Assembly: GCA_016927185.1 (NCBI GenBank) | Contig: JAFGND010000021.1 | Coordinates: 1-16,776 of the forward strand | Reading direction: 5' to 3' | DNA from: Candidatus Coatesiibacteriota bacterium | Lineage (GTDB): Bacteria; JAFGND01 | Length of the DNA: 16,776 nt | Shown here: piece after piece, positions 1 through 7,910 of the stretch | How positions within the stretch are numbered: position 1 is the first letter of the stretch | Layout: each line of letters begins with the position of its first letter | Program-made: the position numbers and the translations under genes | Notes under the pieces: generated by a model | The model's input: only the letters and a program-made list of their open reading frames with translations | Told to the model about the DNA's origin: nothing | Database searches by the model: none

Positions 1-1
1 A

Positions 2-94
2 GACTTTCAGTAATTCCCTTACTATCTTGAAAGCCATTTTTGTTTCATAGCTGGGATTTGAAAACAAGGTTTTAATAATGTCCCGCCAGGGGTA
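2..94. repeat. 93-bp direct repeat, copy 1 (left of the pho cluster)
   Basis: This segment aligns without gaps to 9381-9473 in the same orientation, with 77 of 93 positions identical by my hand alignment. Half of the 16 differences fall in one short hairpin region near 53-71. On the minus strand one frame stays open across the unit and reads YPWRDIIKTLFSN..., running off the left edge of the window; an in-frame TGA lies about 9 codons upstream of the YPWR motif. It may be a decayed coding fragment, perhaps from a mobile element, or a structured intergenic repeat. I do not recognise the family. Confidence 0.8.
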
Positions 95-193
95 GGTCTT
101 AAGGACAATAAAATTTGTAAGTCAACCTATCCCCTAGACATGCTGGATTTAAGCTGGGTGTTAACTTTCATAGCAATAGAATTACTATATAAA

Positions 194-212
194 AAGTTTT
201 ACACGAAAACTT
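194..212. promoter_or_regulatory. Inverted repeat, possible operator
   Basis: AAGTTTT and AAAACTT form a perfect 7-bp dyad around the 5-base spacer ACACG. It sits directly after a TATATA-like sequence, about 145 bp before the response regulator start. No T-run follows, so a terminator is unlikely; a protein-binding site is possible but not shown. Confidence 0.35.
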
Positions 213-292
213 CCATCAATATCATTCCTTCTTAAGCCATCTCAGCATATCTTGCGGAATGGATTAACTGAGAAACCGTAAAACTATTTGAC

Positions 293-325
293 TTCAATTG
301 GTTTATTTAAATTCCAATCATTGAA
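293..325. promoter_or_regulatory. Imperfect inverted repeat 33 bp before phoB
   Basis: TTCAATTGG (293-301) pairs with CCA..ATTGAA (314-325): 9 bp with a 3-base bulge, or 5 uninterrupted bp as ATTGG/CCAAT. It lies just upstream of the ribosome-binding site of the response regulator gene and could be an operator or a leader hairpin. No regulator can be assigned from sequence alone. Confidence 0.3.
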
Positions 326-358
326 AAAACAGCAAGAGAATGACAAGGATAATTGAAA

Positions 359-1039
359 ATGGATAAATTAATAGTAATTCTGGATGACGAAATTGATATC
401 GTAGAGCTTGTTTCAATTCATCTAAAGAAAGCAGGTTTCAATTCAAGGGGATTCATTTATTCCAAAGACTTCCTTGAATACATAGAAACAGTGATCCCTG
501 ACTTGATAATACTTGATTTGATGCTGCCTGATGCCGATGGTTTCGAGATCTGCAGAATTCTCAGAAGCAAACCTGATATCAAGGATATTCCAGTGATAAT
601 GCTTACTGCCAGAGCAGATGAAATTGACAAGATAGTAGGACTTGAACTAGGAGCTGACGATTATATTACAAAACCTTTCTCCCCAAAAGAGCTTATGGCA
701 AGAGTGAAAGCAGTGCTTAGAAGAATGAGATTAAAAGAAGATTCTGACAAAATAAAAATTGGAACAAGAATTACATTAGACAATAAAAGATTTGAAGTTG
801 AAATTGATGGTGAAAAAATTGATTTAACTTCAACTGAATTCAGGATACTGAAAATACTAGCTGAAAAAAAGGGCTGGGTGTTCAGCAGGAATCAGCTGCT
901 GGAAAAATTATGGGGAAATGATAAGTTTGTTTTAGACAGAACTATAGATGTTCATATAAAAAACCTCAGGGAAAAACTCGGAAGCGAAGGAAAATGCATA
1001 AAAAATATCAGGGGAATAGGTTATAAACTGGAAAAATGA
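359..1039 (+). CDS. phoB: OmpR/PhoB-family response regulator
   Basis: Predicted DNA-binding response regulator for phosphate starvation. The N-terminal receiver domain (about 1-118) has the acidic pair D9-D10, phospho-acceptor D53 in the LDLMLPDADG context, T83 and K105 before Pro. The C-terminal winged helix (about 130-226) carries the typical LTSTEFRIL, RTIDVHIKNLREKL and IRGIGY segments of the OmpR/PhoB class. I chose ATG at 359 (226 aa) because AAGGA at 345-349 sits 9 bases before it; the in-frame TTG at 353 would be only 3 bases from that site. The stop overlaps the next start (ATGA), giving translational coupling to the kinase. The name phoB rests on the neighbouring pst-phoU genes; the family alone would not separate it from other OmpR-type regulators. 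Confidence 0.9.
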   Translation: MDKLIVILDDEIDIVELVSIHLKKAGFNSRGFIYSKDFLEYIETVIPDLIILDLMLPDADGFEICRILRSKPDIKDIPVIMLTARADEIDKIVGLELGADDYITKPFSPKELMARVKAVLRRMRLKEDSDKIKIGTRITLDNKRFEVEIDGEKIDLTSTEFRILKILAEKKGWVFSRNQLLEKLWGNDKFVLDRTIDVHIKNLREKLGSEGKCIKNIRGIGYKLEK

Positions 1040-2766
1040 AAAAATATTACAGTATAAGGCTTTTCCTGCTTTTTCTGCTTCTTGTGCTTCTATTTTCATT
1101 TGCTTATCCATATCTTGTCTTGAGAAAAACAAGAATAGCACATGAAGATATAACAATAGATGCTCTTTACAAAATGTCCAATATTCTGCTCCAAGAACTC
1201 AGTCCAATTCTTGCCAGCAATAACAATGAACAAATAAAGTTCTTTATCAGAAACACAAGTTACAATTCACATATTGCGTTACTTGACAAGAATTGCAATA
1301 TAATAGCTGATAATCTCAAGGAAAACAGAATAATAAACCTGAGCAATTACAAAAATGAGATAAATGAAGCATTATCAGGGAAGAAATCTGCCATAATGTA
1401 TTATGATACAATAAACAAGCAAGAAGCAATAGGGATATTTGTTCCTGTCACAAGAGAGAATGAGATCATTGGTGTTTTCTATATATCATCCTTGATGGTA
1501 GAACTTGACAGACTTAAAACTCATATAATAAGAAATACATTATATATTTCAATCATTTCAATCATTCTCTCCTTCATAATGTCTTGTCTTGCAGGTGATT
1601 ATTTCTTGAAACCAATAAATATTATCAGCAATGCAGCAAAGGCAGTCATTAAAGGGGATTACAGTACCAGAGTCTTTTTCAGATATGGAGATGAAATAAG
1701 CATTCTGGCGTTAAATTTCAATGAGATGGTTGCCCATATTGAGGAAAAAATTTCCATATTCAGTGAACAGAATGAAGAGCTTAATACAATCTTGTCATCC
1801 CTTCAGGAAGGTTTGTTACTCATTGATAAGAATGTGAGAATAAAATATGCAAACAGGAGAATTTCAGAAATTCTTGGCCACGAAGTAAGTACAGGTAAGT
1901 TCTTATGGGAGACAGTAAAGGATCCTGATATCAATATTTATATTAATAGATTGCTCAAGTCTAAAGATGGCGGAATAGATGAGCTCAGAACAGGGGGAGG
2001 CATCTTTCTGGTAAGTTTTGCATTTCTTGAGAAAACTGAGGATATTATAATACTTCTTTATGATATTACAGACAGGAAAAGATTTGATATACTGCGGAAA
2101 GATTTCGTGGATAATGTTTCTCATGAGTTGAGAACCCCCCTTACCGCAATAAAGGGATATGTGGAAACAATAGAAACTACAGAGAATGAAGAAAACAAGC
2201 ATTATCTTGAGATAATCAGAAAGCATACAGATAGACTTATAAATATTGTTAATGACTTGTTGCTTCTTTCAAGCCTGCAAAAAGAGGGCCAGGTTGTTGA
2301 GGAGGAAGTAAACTTAAAAGAGCTTATGGAGTATATGATAAGCTCTTATGAGAAGAAGATTTCAGATGCAGGCTTGAAAATTGAATTCGAATGCTTTACG
2401 GAAAATCATGTAATAAAATCAGATGCTTTCAAGGTTGAGCAGGTTTTCATAAATTTAATTGATAATGCAATCAAGTACACTGAAAAAGGATACATAAGAA
2501 TCACTATTCATGAAGATGACGAGAACATAAGTGTATCCATAAAGGATACAGGGATAGGTATTTCACCTGAAAACCAGAAAAGAATATTTGAACGATTTTT
2601 TGTTGCAGACAAGTCAAGATCAAGGGAAAAAGGTGGAACTGGACTGGGTTTATCTATAGTCAAGCATATTATTCACTCATTTAATGGCAATATAGATGTA
2701 TCAAGCAGTCCCAACAATGGCTCCATTTTTACAGTAGTTCTTCCAAAAAAGCAAATAAAATCTTAA
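1036..2766 (+). CDS. phoR: PhoR-type sensor histidine kinase with extracytoplasmic sensor domain
   Basis: Membrane histidine kinase of 576 aa, partner of the overlapping response regulator. Visible layout: membrane segment at about 8-28, extracytoplasmic sensor region at about 30-165 ending in the Cache/PAS-like stretch AIGIFVPVTRENEIIGVFYI, second membrane segment at about 167-187, HAMP linker at about 188-240, a PAS domain at about 248-350, a dimerisation/phospho-acceptor domain with H363 in VSHELRTPLT, and an ATPase domain with N-box N473/N477, DTGIGI at 504-509 and GTGLG at 534-538. The order matches Gram-positive and deep-branching PhoR proteins; E. coli PhoR lacks the large outer sensor. 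In the known system the Pst transporter and PhoU keep PhoR off when phosphate is plentiful; the outer domain here may add a second ligand input. It overlaps the upstream gene by 4 bases. Confidence 0.9.
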   Translation: MKKYYSIRLFLLFLLLVLLFSFAYPYLVLRKTRIAHEDITIDALYKMSNILLQELSPILASNNNEQIKFFIRNTSYNSHIALLDKNCNIIADNLKENRIINLSNYKNEINEALSGKKSAIMYYDTINKQEAIGIFVPVTRENEIIGVFYISSLMVELDRLKTHIIRNTLYISIISIILSFIMSCLAGDYFLKPINIISNAAKAVIKGDYSTRVFFRYGDEISILALNFNEMVAHIEEKISIFSEQNEELNTILSSLQEGLLLIDKNVRIKYANRRISEILGHEVSTGKFLWETVKDPDINIYINRLLKSKDGGIDELRTGGGIFLVSFAFLEKTEDIIILLYDITDRKRFDILRKDFVDNVSHELRTPLTAIKGYVETIETTENEENKHYLEIIRKHTDRLINIVNDLLLLSSLQKEGQVVEEEVNLKELMEYMISSYEKKISDAGLKIEFECFTENHVIKSDAFKVEQVFINLIDNAIKYTEKGYIRITIHEDDENISVSIKDTGIGISPENQKRIFERFFVADKSRSREKGGTGLGLSIVKHIIHSFNGNIDVSSSPNNGSIFTVVLPKKQIKS

Positions 2767-2812
2767 CAGTAAATTAATACTTCCCTTATTTCAAATTAAT
2801 AATTCATTACAA
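2763..2812 (+). promoter_or_regulatory. Candidate Pho-box array before the phosphoesterase gene
   Basis: TTAACA (2763-2768), TTAATA (2774-2779), CTTATT (2785-2790), TTAATA (2796-2801) and TTACAA (2807-2812) recur every 11 bp. Direct TT(A/T/C)ACA-like hexamers at 11-bp pitch are the known binding pattern of PhoP/PhoB regulators. The array begins at the stop codon of the kinase gene. TAATAA at 2818-2823 could be the -10 element, 16 bases after the fourth hexamer. The high A/T content makes chance matches possible. Confidence 0.5.
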
Positions 2813-2821
2813 AAATGTAAT
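2806..2821. promoter_or_regulatory. Small AT-rich dyad
   Basis: ATTACA and TGTAAT form a perfect 6-bp inverted repeat around AAAA. It overlaps the end of the candidate Pho-box array. There is no T-run after it, so it is unlikely to be a terminator; it may be an operator or chance in AT-rich DNA. Confidence 0.25.
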
Positions 2822-2875
2822 AAAAGAATAGCAGGATTTTGGGCTAGAAATCTTATATTCAAGAAGGGGAAATGA

Positions 2876-3670
2876 TTGGAAGCGGATAGCGCAAAGGAAG
2901 AAGTATTTGTAGAAGAGAAGACAAGATATAAAGCAGTATGGATTTCGGATATTCATCTCGGTACATGGATTTCACAATCAGATAAGGCATTAAAGTTTTT
3001 GAAGGGAATTGATTGTGAATACCTCTTTATAGTTGGAGATTTCATAGATATGTGGGCAATAAGAAGGAAGTTCTACTGGCCTCAGGAACATAACAATATT
3101 ATAAGGCATCTCTTGAAAAAAGCCAGAACATCAAGAGTTATATATATTCCAGGGAATCATGATGATTTTTTCAGGCAGTTTGATGGATACAAGTTTGGAG
3201 GAATAGAGATAACAAATCAATCAATCTATACTTCTGTAAAGGGAAAGAAATATCTTGTTACACATGGAGATGAGTTTGATGCAGTAGTGAAATATCACAG
3301 GTGGCTGGCATTGATTGGAGATAATGCATATTCTGTAATTTTATGGATAAATAAATGGTTGAATGTGATAAGAAAATACTTTGGTTATCAATACTGGTCA
3401 TTCTCGAGCTATCTGAAACAGAAAGTTAAAGATGCAGTGAATTATATATCAGATTTCGAGAAACTCGTAGTTCTTGAGGCAAAGCACCTTGAAGTTGATG
3501 GCATAATATGCGGACACATTCACAGACCTAATATAGTAATGATTGAAGGGATATTATATTGTAACGATGGTGACTGGGTAGATAGTTGTTCAGCTCTTGT
3601 AGAAACTCTTGAAGGAGAACTCATGATTTTGTTTGATTCAGAAGAGAGAAAAACTTTAACAGAAAATTAA
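2876..3670 (+). CDS. LpxH-like calcineurin-fold metallophosphoesterase
   Basis: Predicted cytoplasmic two-metal phosphoesterase of 264 aa, in the family that includes UDP-2,3-diacylglucosamine diphosphatase. All metal-binding blocks are present: D25 and H27 in SDIHLG, D55 in GDFIDMW, N94-H95-D96 in GNHDD, H130 and D132 in THGDEFD, and H214 and H216 in GHIHRP. No signal peptide is seen. The start is TTG at 2876: AAGGGG (2864-2869) is 6 bases upstream, while the nearby ATG at 2872 hits a stop after 5 codons. It sits between the phoBR pair and the barrel-pst genes, with Pho-box-like hexamers before and after it, so it is probably a phosphate-starvation enzyme, for example acting on phosphorylated lipid or nucleotide intermediates. 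A housekeeping lipid A role is the alternative; the substrate cannot be read from the sequence. Confidence 0.8.
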   Translation: MEADSAKEEVFVEEKTRYKAVWISDIHLGTWISQSDKALKFLKGIDCEYLFIVGDFIDMWAIRRKFYWPQEHNNIIRHLLKKARTSRVIYIPGNHDDFFRQFDGYKFGGIEITNQSIYTSVKGKKYLVTHGDEFDAVVKYHRWLALIGDNAYSVILWINKWLNVIRKYFGYQYWSFSSYLKQKVKDAVNYISDFEKLVVLEAKHLEVDGIICGHIHRPNIVMIEGILYCNDGDWVDSCSALVETLEGELMILFDSEERKTLTEN

Positions 3671-3694
3671 CATAATCTTTATAGCATGTTAACA
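3656..3694 (+). promoter_or_regulatory. Candidate Pho-box array before the barrel-pst operon
   Basis: TTAACA occurs at 3656-3661, 3667-3672 and 3689-3694, with the weaker TTTATA at 3678-3683 filling the fourth slot, giving four hexamers at exactly 11-bp pitch. This is the direct-repeat pattern bound by PhoP/PhoB regulators. It spans the stop codon of the phosphoesterase gene and ends about 95 bp before the barrel start. TATATT at 3709-3714 is a possible -10 element. Confidence 0.65.
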
Positions 3695-3790
3695 TTGCAG
3701 CAATATTTTATATTGAAAGGAGTGATTTTGAAAAGCAATGATTAGATGGAAAGGAACACAAGAAATGGAAAAAAGTAAAAGGAGGAAAGG

Positions 3791-5002
3791 ATGAAGACAT
3801 TTCTAGTATTATTAACAATTCTTGTATTGGCATGTTCTGTATTTGCACTTGATATCGATTTTTTTGGCAAGGTGGAAGGAAGGCTGAGATACGAAACCGA
3901 CAATCAGACTAACAATACTGATAGTGATCCCAATACTGCAAAAGATGAATCCAAGTATAATGATTTGTCATTTCTGTATGGTGGTTTCATGGGTACAGAA
4001 GCAAAATTCAGGAATTCTCTCAAGGCTGTTGCTATATTAGCTCTGGATAGTGGCTCAAACCTGACAAAAGCTCCTGACAAGGATGATGACAGTAAGTCAA
4101 CTCCTTTGACACTGGACGAAGCAGCAGTTTATTATAAAACAGATCAATTATTCTTTGCAATGGGAAAATACAATGAAAAAGATCATGTTGGAAAAACACT
4201 TCATTATAATCCGCAGAAACCTATTGACTCATGGTGGAGCGATGAGCACAGACCTTACATGATTGGTATTTCTCCAGGCTTTTTCGTTAGCAAGAATATT
4301 ATGTTCAAATTGTCGACAGATGTAATAACAAATACTCATGGCTCAACAACAAAGACAAAAGGTGGTTCTGAATCAGAAAATCCGAGCAAGGATCAATGGA
4401 TGATTTCAGGTTCTATTCCAATGACCTTGATGGAAAAAGGCGCATTAACATTCGAACCTATATTCCTCTATTCCCTTGAAGGAATTTCTGAATATGAAGA
4501 TACTTTAGGTGTAAGTTACAACAGGAATGCTCCAAGATTGACATTTGGTGCAGCTCTCTCATGGAAAATGACTGAAATGATAACTTTCAATCTTGGGGGA
4601 GGAATGACTTCAAGCAATATTGACAAGGAAGCTGATAATGACAAGTCAATAAATGCAGCATTTCACAAGGATAGTGGCATGGCATTGCATGCAGGATTTT
4701 CATTCAAGAATATCGGATTTGGAACAATCAATCTTATCGGTCATTACGGAACAAACAAGGAAACAAAAAAATCAGGCAATGCAGAGGAAGACCAGACATT
4801 GAATTCCATGTTCTTCAAGGTTGAATATCCAATAATTCTGGGAAGACTAGACACTGAAAACGAGAAAAAACGCGAAAAAACACAGATATACTTAAATCCA
4901 AGACTCAGGGTCTGGATGTTTACCTGGGATCCGGATGATGCAAAGGAACTTGACAAGGAAACCAAGATTAGACCAGAATTAATAATTGGTGCAAGGTTTT
5001 AA
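3791..5002 (+). CDS. Predicted outer-membrane beta-barrel protein, candidate phosphate porin
   Basis: Protein of 403 aa with a Sec signal peptide (MKTFLVLLTILVLACSVFA, cleavage probably after residue 19) and a mature part rich in alternating polar/apolar strands. It ends with RPELIIGARF; a C-terminal Phe on a final beta strand is the usual signal for outer-membrane barrel assembly. Charged and Asn-rich turns such as the one near residues 36-55 look like barrel loops. The ATG has a strong GGAGG at 3781-3785. It is followed 12 bp later by pstS and preceded by the strongest Pho-box-like array of the window, so I infer that it carries phosphate or organic phosphate across the outer membrane, a counterpart of OprP/PhoE. 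I see no clear relation to those families; the role rests on fold and position. Confidence 0.7.
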   Translation: MKTFLVLLTILVLACSVFALDIDFFGKVEGRLRYETDNQTNNTDSDPNTAKDESKYNDLSFLYGGFMGTEAKFRNSLKAVAILALDSGSNLTKAPDKDDDSKSTPLTLDEAAVYYKTDQLFFAMGKYNEKDHVGKTLHYNPQKPIDSWWSDEHRPYMIGISPGFFVSKNIMFKLSTDVITNTHGSTTKTKGGSESENPSKDQWMISGSIPMTLMEKGALTFEPIFLYSLEGISEYEDTLGVSYNRNAPRLTFGAALSWKMTEMITFNLGGGMTSSNIDKEADNDKSINAAFHKDSGMALHAGFSFKNIGFGTINLIGHYGTNKETKKSGNAEEDQTLNSMFFKVEYPIILGRLDTENEKKREKTQIYLNPRLRVWMFTWDPDDAKELDKETKIRPELIIGARF

Positions 5003-5014
5003 ATAGGAGGAGAG

Positions 5015-6118
5015 ATGATTATTAAGACCTTTCAAAAAAGTGGTATATTATTCAGCTTATTTTTCCTGTTAATGCTGAGCTGCGGACAACAAACACAGGA
5101 AACAAAAAAAGAGGGAGTAATTCAGAAACCCAAGACAGATGCGAGCCAGATATCATTAATGGGAGCAGGAGCAACTTTCCCTCATCCATTATACTCAAAA
5201 ATGTTTGATGAGTATCATAATCAATTCAAGGTAAAGATCAATTATCAGGCAATCGGTTCAGGTGGTGGAATAAAGCAGCTTATTGAAAAAACAGTTGACT
5301 TTGGGGGAACTGATGCTCCAATGAAGGAAGAGGATATAAAGAAAGCGGGAGCAGAAATTGTTCATATACCAATATGTATGGGAGCTGTTGTCCTGACCTA
5401 TAATCTTGAAGGAAATCCTGAGCTGAAATTGTCTCCTGAAGTGATTGCTGATATCTTCCTAGGCAAGATAAAGAAATGGGATGACAAGAAAATAAAGGAG
5501 CTCAATCCATCAGTCAAGCTTCCCTCGAAAGAGATTGTTGTTGTTCACAGATCAGATGGAAGCGGAACAACATATATTTTCAGTGATTACCTGGCCAAAA
5601 TCAGTGAAGAATGGAAAAGCAAGGTTGGGGCAGGAACATCATTAAAATGGCCTTGCGGTCTGGGAGCCAAGGGTAATCCCGGAGTTGCAGGTTTGATAAA
5701 GCAAACCCCCAATTCAATTGGCTATGTCGAACTGATATATGCACTTTCCAATAACATGACATATGCAATTGTAAAGAACAAGGCAGGAAAAGATATCAAG
5801 CCTACAATGGAAAGTGTTACAAAGTCAGCAAATATAACGATTCCAGAAGATACAAAGGTTTCTTTGACTAATACTGAAGCTGAAGAAGGATACCCAATAA
5901 GTGGATTAACATGGCTGATTGTATATAAGGAGCAGAAATACGGCAACAGGGATAAGGCAGTTGCTACAGAAATGACAAAAATGTTCCTGTGGATGATAAA
6001 GGATGGACAGAAGTATTGTGAACCTCTTCACTATGCTCCATTATCAGAGGAAACTGCAAAAAAGGCAGAAAAAATAATAACCTCATTGACATATAATGGT
6101 GAAAAAATCCTTCCATAA
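5015..6118 (+). CDS. pstS: Phosphate ABC transporter substrate-binding lipoprotein PstS
   Basis: High-affinity phosphate-binding protein of 367 aa. The N-terminus is a lipoprotein signal with Cys at residue 23 (LMLSC), so the protein is probably anchored to a membrane by lipid. Phosphate-site motifs of the family are visible: GAGATFPHPLY (50-60), GSGGG (81-85), GGTDAPM (97-103) and RSDGSGTT (179-186). A polar linker of about 22 residues follows the Cys. The start is ATG after AGGAGG (5006-5011), 12 bp after the barrel stop. It heads pstCAB-phoU and is separated from pstC by a stable hairpin, which could let it be made in excess over the membrane subunits, as is common for binding proteins. 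Confidence 0.96.
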   Translation: MIIKTFQKSGILFSLFFLLMLSCGQQTQETKKEGVIQKPKTDASQISLMGAGATFPHPLYSKMFDEYHNQFKVKINYQAIGSGGGIKQLIEKTVDFGGTDAPMKEEDIKKAGAEIVHIPICMGAVVLTYNLEGNPELKLSPEVIADIFLGKIKKWDDKKIKELNPSVKLPSKEIVVVHRSDGSGTTYIFSDYLAKISEEWKSKVGAGTSLKWPCGLGAKGNPGVAGLIKQTPNSIGYVELIYALSNNMTYAIVKNKAGKDIKPTMESVTKSANITIPEDTKVSLTNTEAEEGYPISGLTWLIVYKEQKYGNRDKAVATEMTKMFLWMIKDGQKYCEPLHYAPLSEETAKKAEKIITSLTYNGEKILP

Positions 6119-6130
6119 CCTCCTAATCTT

Positions 6131-6158
6131 AGAGAGAGGAGAACTAGCTCCTCTCTTT
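6131..6158 (+). terminator. Strong pstS-pstC intercistronic hairpin (partial terminator or mRNA stabiliser)
   Basis: AGAGAGGAG (6133-6141) and CTCCTCTCT (6148-6156) form a perfect 9-bp stem around the 6-base loop AACTAG, extendable by a G-T and an A-T pair to 6131-6158. The trailing TTTAAATTT is only a weak T-tract. The genes continue in the same direction, so this probably reduces readthrough into pstC or protects the upstream pstS mRNA. Confidence 0.7.
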
Positions 6159-6177
6159 AAATTTGAGAAAAAGTGAA

Positions 6178-7068
6178 ATGATATCAGACAGGATTTTCAG
6201 ATATTTTCTGTATTGTTCTGCAATAATAGTAGTATTGCTACTGGTTTCTATATTTATTACCCTTCTTAATGATTCAATGTTATCAATCAGGCATTTTGGA
6301 ATTGGTTTTGTTACCAGTAAAGAATGGGATCCTGTAAAGAATGACTTAGGTTCGTTTCCTTTTCTTATAGGAACATTACTTACCTCATTTCTTGCATTGG
6401 CAATTACTATGCCTTTTTCATTAGGTATAGCAATATTTTTGGGAGAATTCTACAGGGAAGGCTTTGTTTCCACTTTCCTGAAAACTGTCATTGAGTTACT
6501 GGCTGGAGTTCCGTCTGTTATTTACGGTTTCTGGGGTTTATTCATCCTGGTTCCAATAATAAGGGAATTTCAAGTCAAGTTTCATGTAACTCCATATGGT
6601 GTAGGGATTTTTACATCATCTGTAATACTTGCAATAATGATAATTCCATATTCCGCTTCCATAATCAGGGAAGTGATAACTCTGGTTCCCAATGATATAA
6701 AAGAAGCTGCCTATTCTTTGGGAGCAACTCAATATGAAGTAATCAGGTATATTGTAATTCCAAATTCATTAAGTGGCATATTTGCAGGATTTCTATTGTC
6801 TCTTGGAAGGGCACTGGGAGAAACAATGGCAGTAACAATGGTTATTGGTAACAGTAACTTCATTCCAACAAGCATTTTTTCTCCTGCAAATACAATGGCC
6901 AGCGTAATTGCAAATGAATTTACTGAAGCAACAACTGATTTGTATCTTTCATCACTAATACAGATTGCACTAATACTTTTTATTGTAACCATGATTATAA
7001 ATATGATTGGAAAATTCGTAATAAGAAAACTTGGATATTCAGATAAATCAAAGAAGAAGATGAAATGA
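6178..7068 (+). CDS. pstC: Phosphate ABC transporter permease PstC
   Basis: Inner-membrane permease subunit (296 aa from this start) with six predicted membrane spans, the first at about residues 10-32. The EAA loop that docks on the ATPase is at about 176-195 (EAAYSLGATQYEVIRYIVIP), followed by the PstC-typical SLGRALGETMAV. I prefer ATG at 6178; the in-frame TTG at 6163 adds five residues but has no ribosome-binding site, lying right behind the hairpin arm. Neither start has a strong Shine-Dalgarno sequence, which fits low expression relative to pstS. The end overlaps pstA by 4 bases (ATGA). Confidence 0.94.
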   Translation: MISDRIFRYFLYCSAIIVVLLLVSIFITLLNDSMLSIRHFGIGFVTSKEWDPVKNDLGSFPFLIGTLLTSFLALAITMPFSLGIAIFLGEFYREGFVSTFLKTVIELLAGVPSVIYGFWGLFILVPIIREFQVKFHVTPYGVGIFTSSVILAIMIIPYSASIIREVITLVPNDIKEAAYSLGATQYEVIRYIVIPNSLSGIFAGFLLSLGRALGETMAVTMVIGNSNFIPTSIFSPANTMASVIANEFTEATTDLYLSSLIQIALILFIVTMIINMIGKFVIRKLGYSDKSKKKMK

Positions 7069-7910
7069 ATAATGGTATTAAGTTAAGAATAATCAAGAAC
7101 AGTATATTCAAGATACTTGTTATTCTGGTTTCATTTATTCTTGTAATACCATTGTTTCTTATATTCTTTTATATTTTCAAGATGGGAATTTCTTCAATTA
7201 ACATTGACTTCTTGATAAATTTGCCAAAACCTGTTGGTGAAACAGGAGGTGGAGTGTCTAATGCAATAATAGGTACATTCATGCTCATTATTTTATCATC
7301 GATAGTATCCGTTCCTCTTGGAATTGCAGCAGGGGTATTCCTCTCAGAAAACAGAAGCAGTAAATTGGCAGGAATTACAAGTTCATGTATTGAGATAATT
7401 CAAGGGGTACCATCTATCGTCATTGGAATCATAGCATATGTCTGGGTAGTTAAACCAATGGGTAGTTTCACTGCATTATCAGGAAGTATCGCGCTAGCCA
7501 TAATTATGCTTCCGGTTATTGTCAAGTCTACTGAAGAAACATTAATTTTAATACCACATTCATTGAAAGAAGCTGCTTTGTCGCTGGGAGTACCATATTA
7601 CAAAGTGATAATAAGAGTAATACTTCCTTCAGGATTAAGTGGAATACTGACTGGAATACTTTTGAGTCTGGCTCGAATTTCTGGTGAGACAGCACCTCTT
7701 CTTTTCACTGCTTTTGGAAATCCTTTCATGAATTTGAACTTGCTGAAACCTGTTAATTCTCTTCCATTATTAATTTTCAATTATGCAGCTAGCCCTTACC
7801 CGGAATGGCATAGTATTGCCTGGGGAGCTTCATTTGTATTAATAGCATTAGTTCTTGTTTTAAATTTAACTGCCAAAGGAATTGCAAGGAAATGGAAAGT
7901 ACAGTTCTAG
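7065..7910 (+). CDS. pstA: Phosphate ABC transporter permease PstA
   Basis: Second permease subunit, 281 aa, with about six membrane spans beginning at residues 13-37. The EAA loop begins at about 169 ([20 protein letters not shown]) and is followed by [21 protein letters not shown], a recognisable PstA signature. It pairs with PstC to form the channel for phosphate delivered by PstS. The start overlaps the pstC stop by 4 bases and the end overlaps pstB by 19 bases, so the permease and ATPase subunits are translationally coupled. Confidence 0.95.
   Translation: MNNGIKLRIIKNSIFKILVILVSFILVIPLFLIFFYIFKMGISSINIDFLINLPKPVGETGGGVSNAIIGTFMLIILSSIVSVPLGIAAGVFLSENRSSKLAGITSSCIEIIQGVPSIVIGIIAYVWVVKPMGSFTALSGSIALAIIMLPVIVKSTEETLILIPHSLKEAALSLGVPYYKVIIRVILPSGLSGILTGILLSLARISGETAPLLFTAFGNPFMNLNLLKPVNSLPLLIFNYAASPYPEWHSIAWGASFVLIALVLVLNLTAKGIARKWKVQF

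Larger units (their letters stand above)
95..358. other. Non-coding region upstream of the response regulator gene
   Basis: I find no convincing gene here. The stretch is AT-rich and holds two dyads, listed separately (194-212 and 293-325). A TATATA run at 186-191, following TTAACT at 161-166 at a spacing of 19, could be a weak promoter, but its match to consensus is poor. No 11-bp phased TTAACA array like those before the phosphoesterase and barrel genes is apparent, so direct Pho-box autoregulation of the first gene is not supported by inspection. Confidence 0.5.

Noticed and set aside
2-94. Known riboswitch or transfer RNA in the repeat
   Set aside because: No match by eye to cyclic di-GMP, cobalamin, TPP, SAM or fluoride riboswitch consensus, and no cloverleaf.
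161-212. Pho box upstream of phoB
   Set aside because: Only a single TTAACT is present and the 11-bp phased positions after it do not match.
353-358. TTG start for the response regulator, two codons upstream
   Set aside because: AAGGA at 345-349 is only 3 bases from it; ATG at 359 has proper spacing.
2872-2889. ATG start for the phosphoesterase at 2872
   Set aside because: This frame stops after five codons; the TTG at 2876 opens the correct frame with a good ribosome-binding site.
6163-6177. TTG start for pstC, five codons upstream
   Set aside because: It follows directly on the hairpin arm with no ribosome-binding site; the ATG at 6178 is more likely, though not certain.
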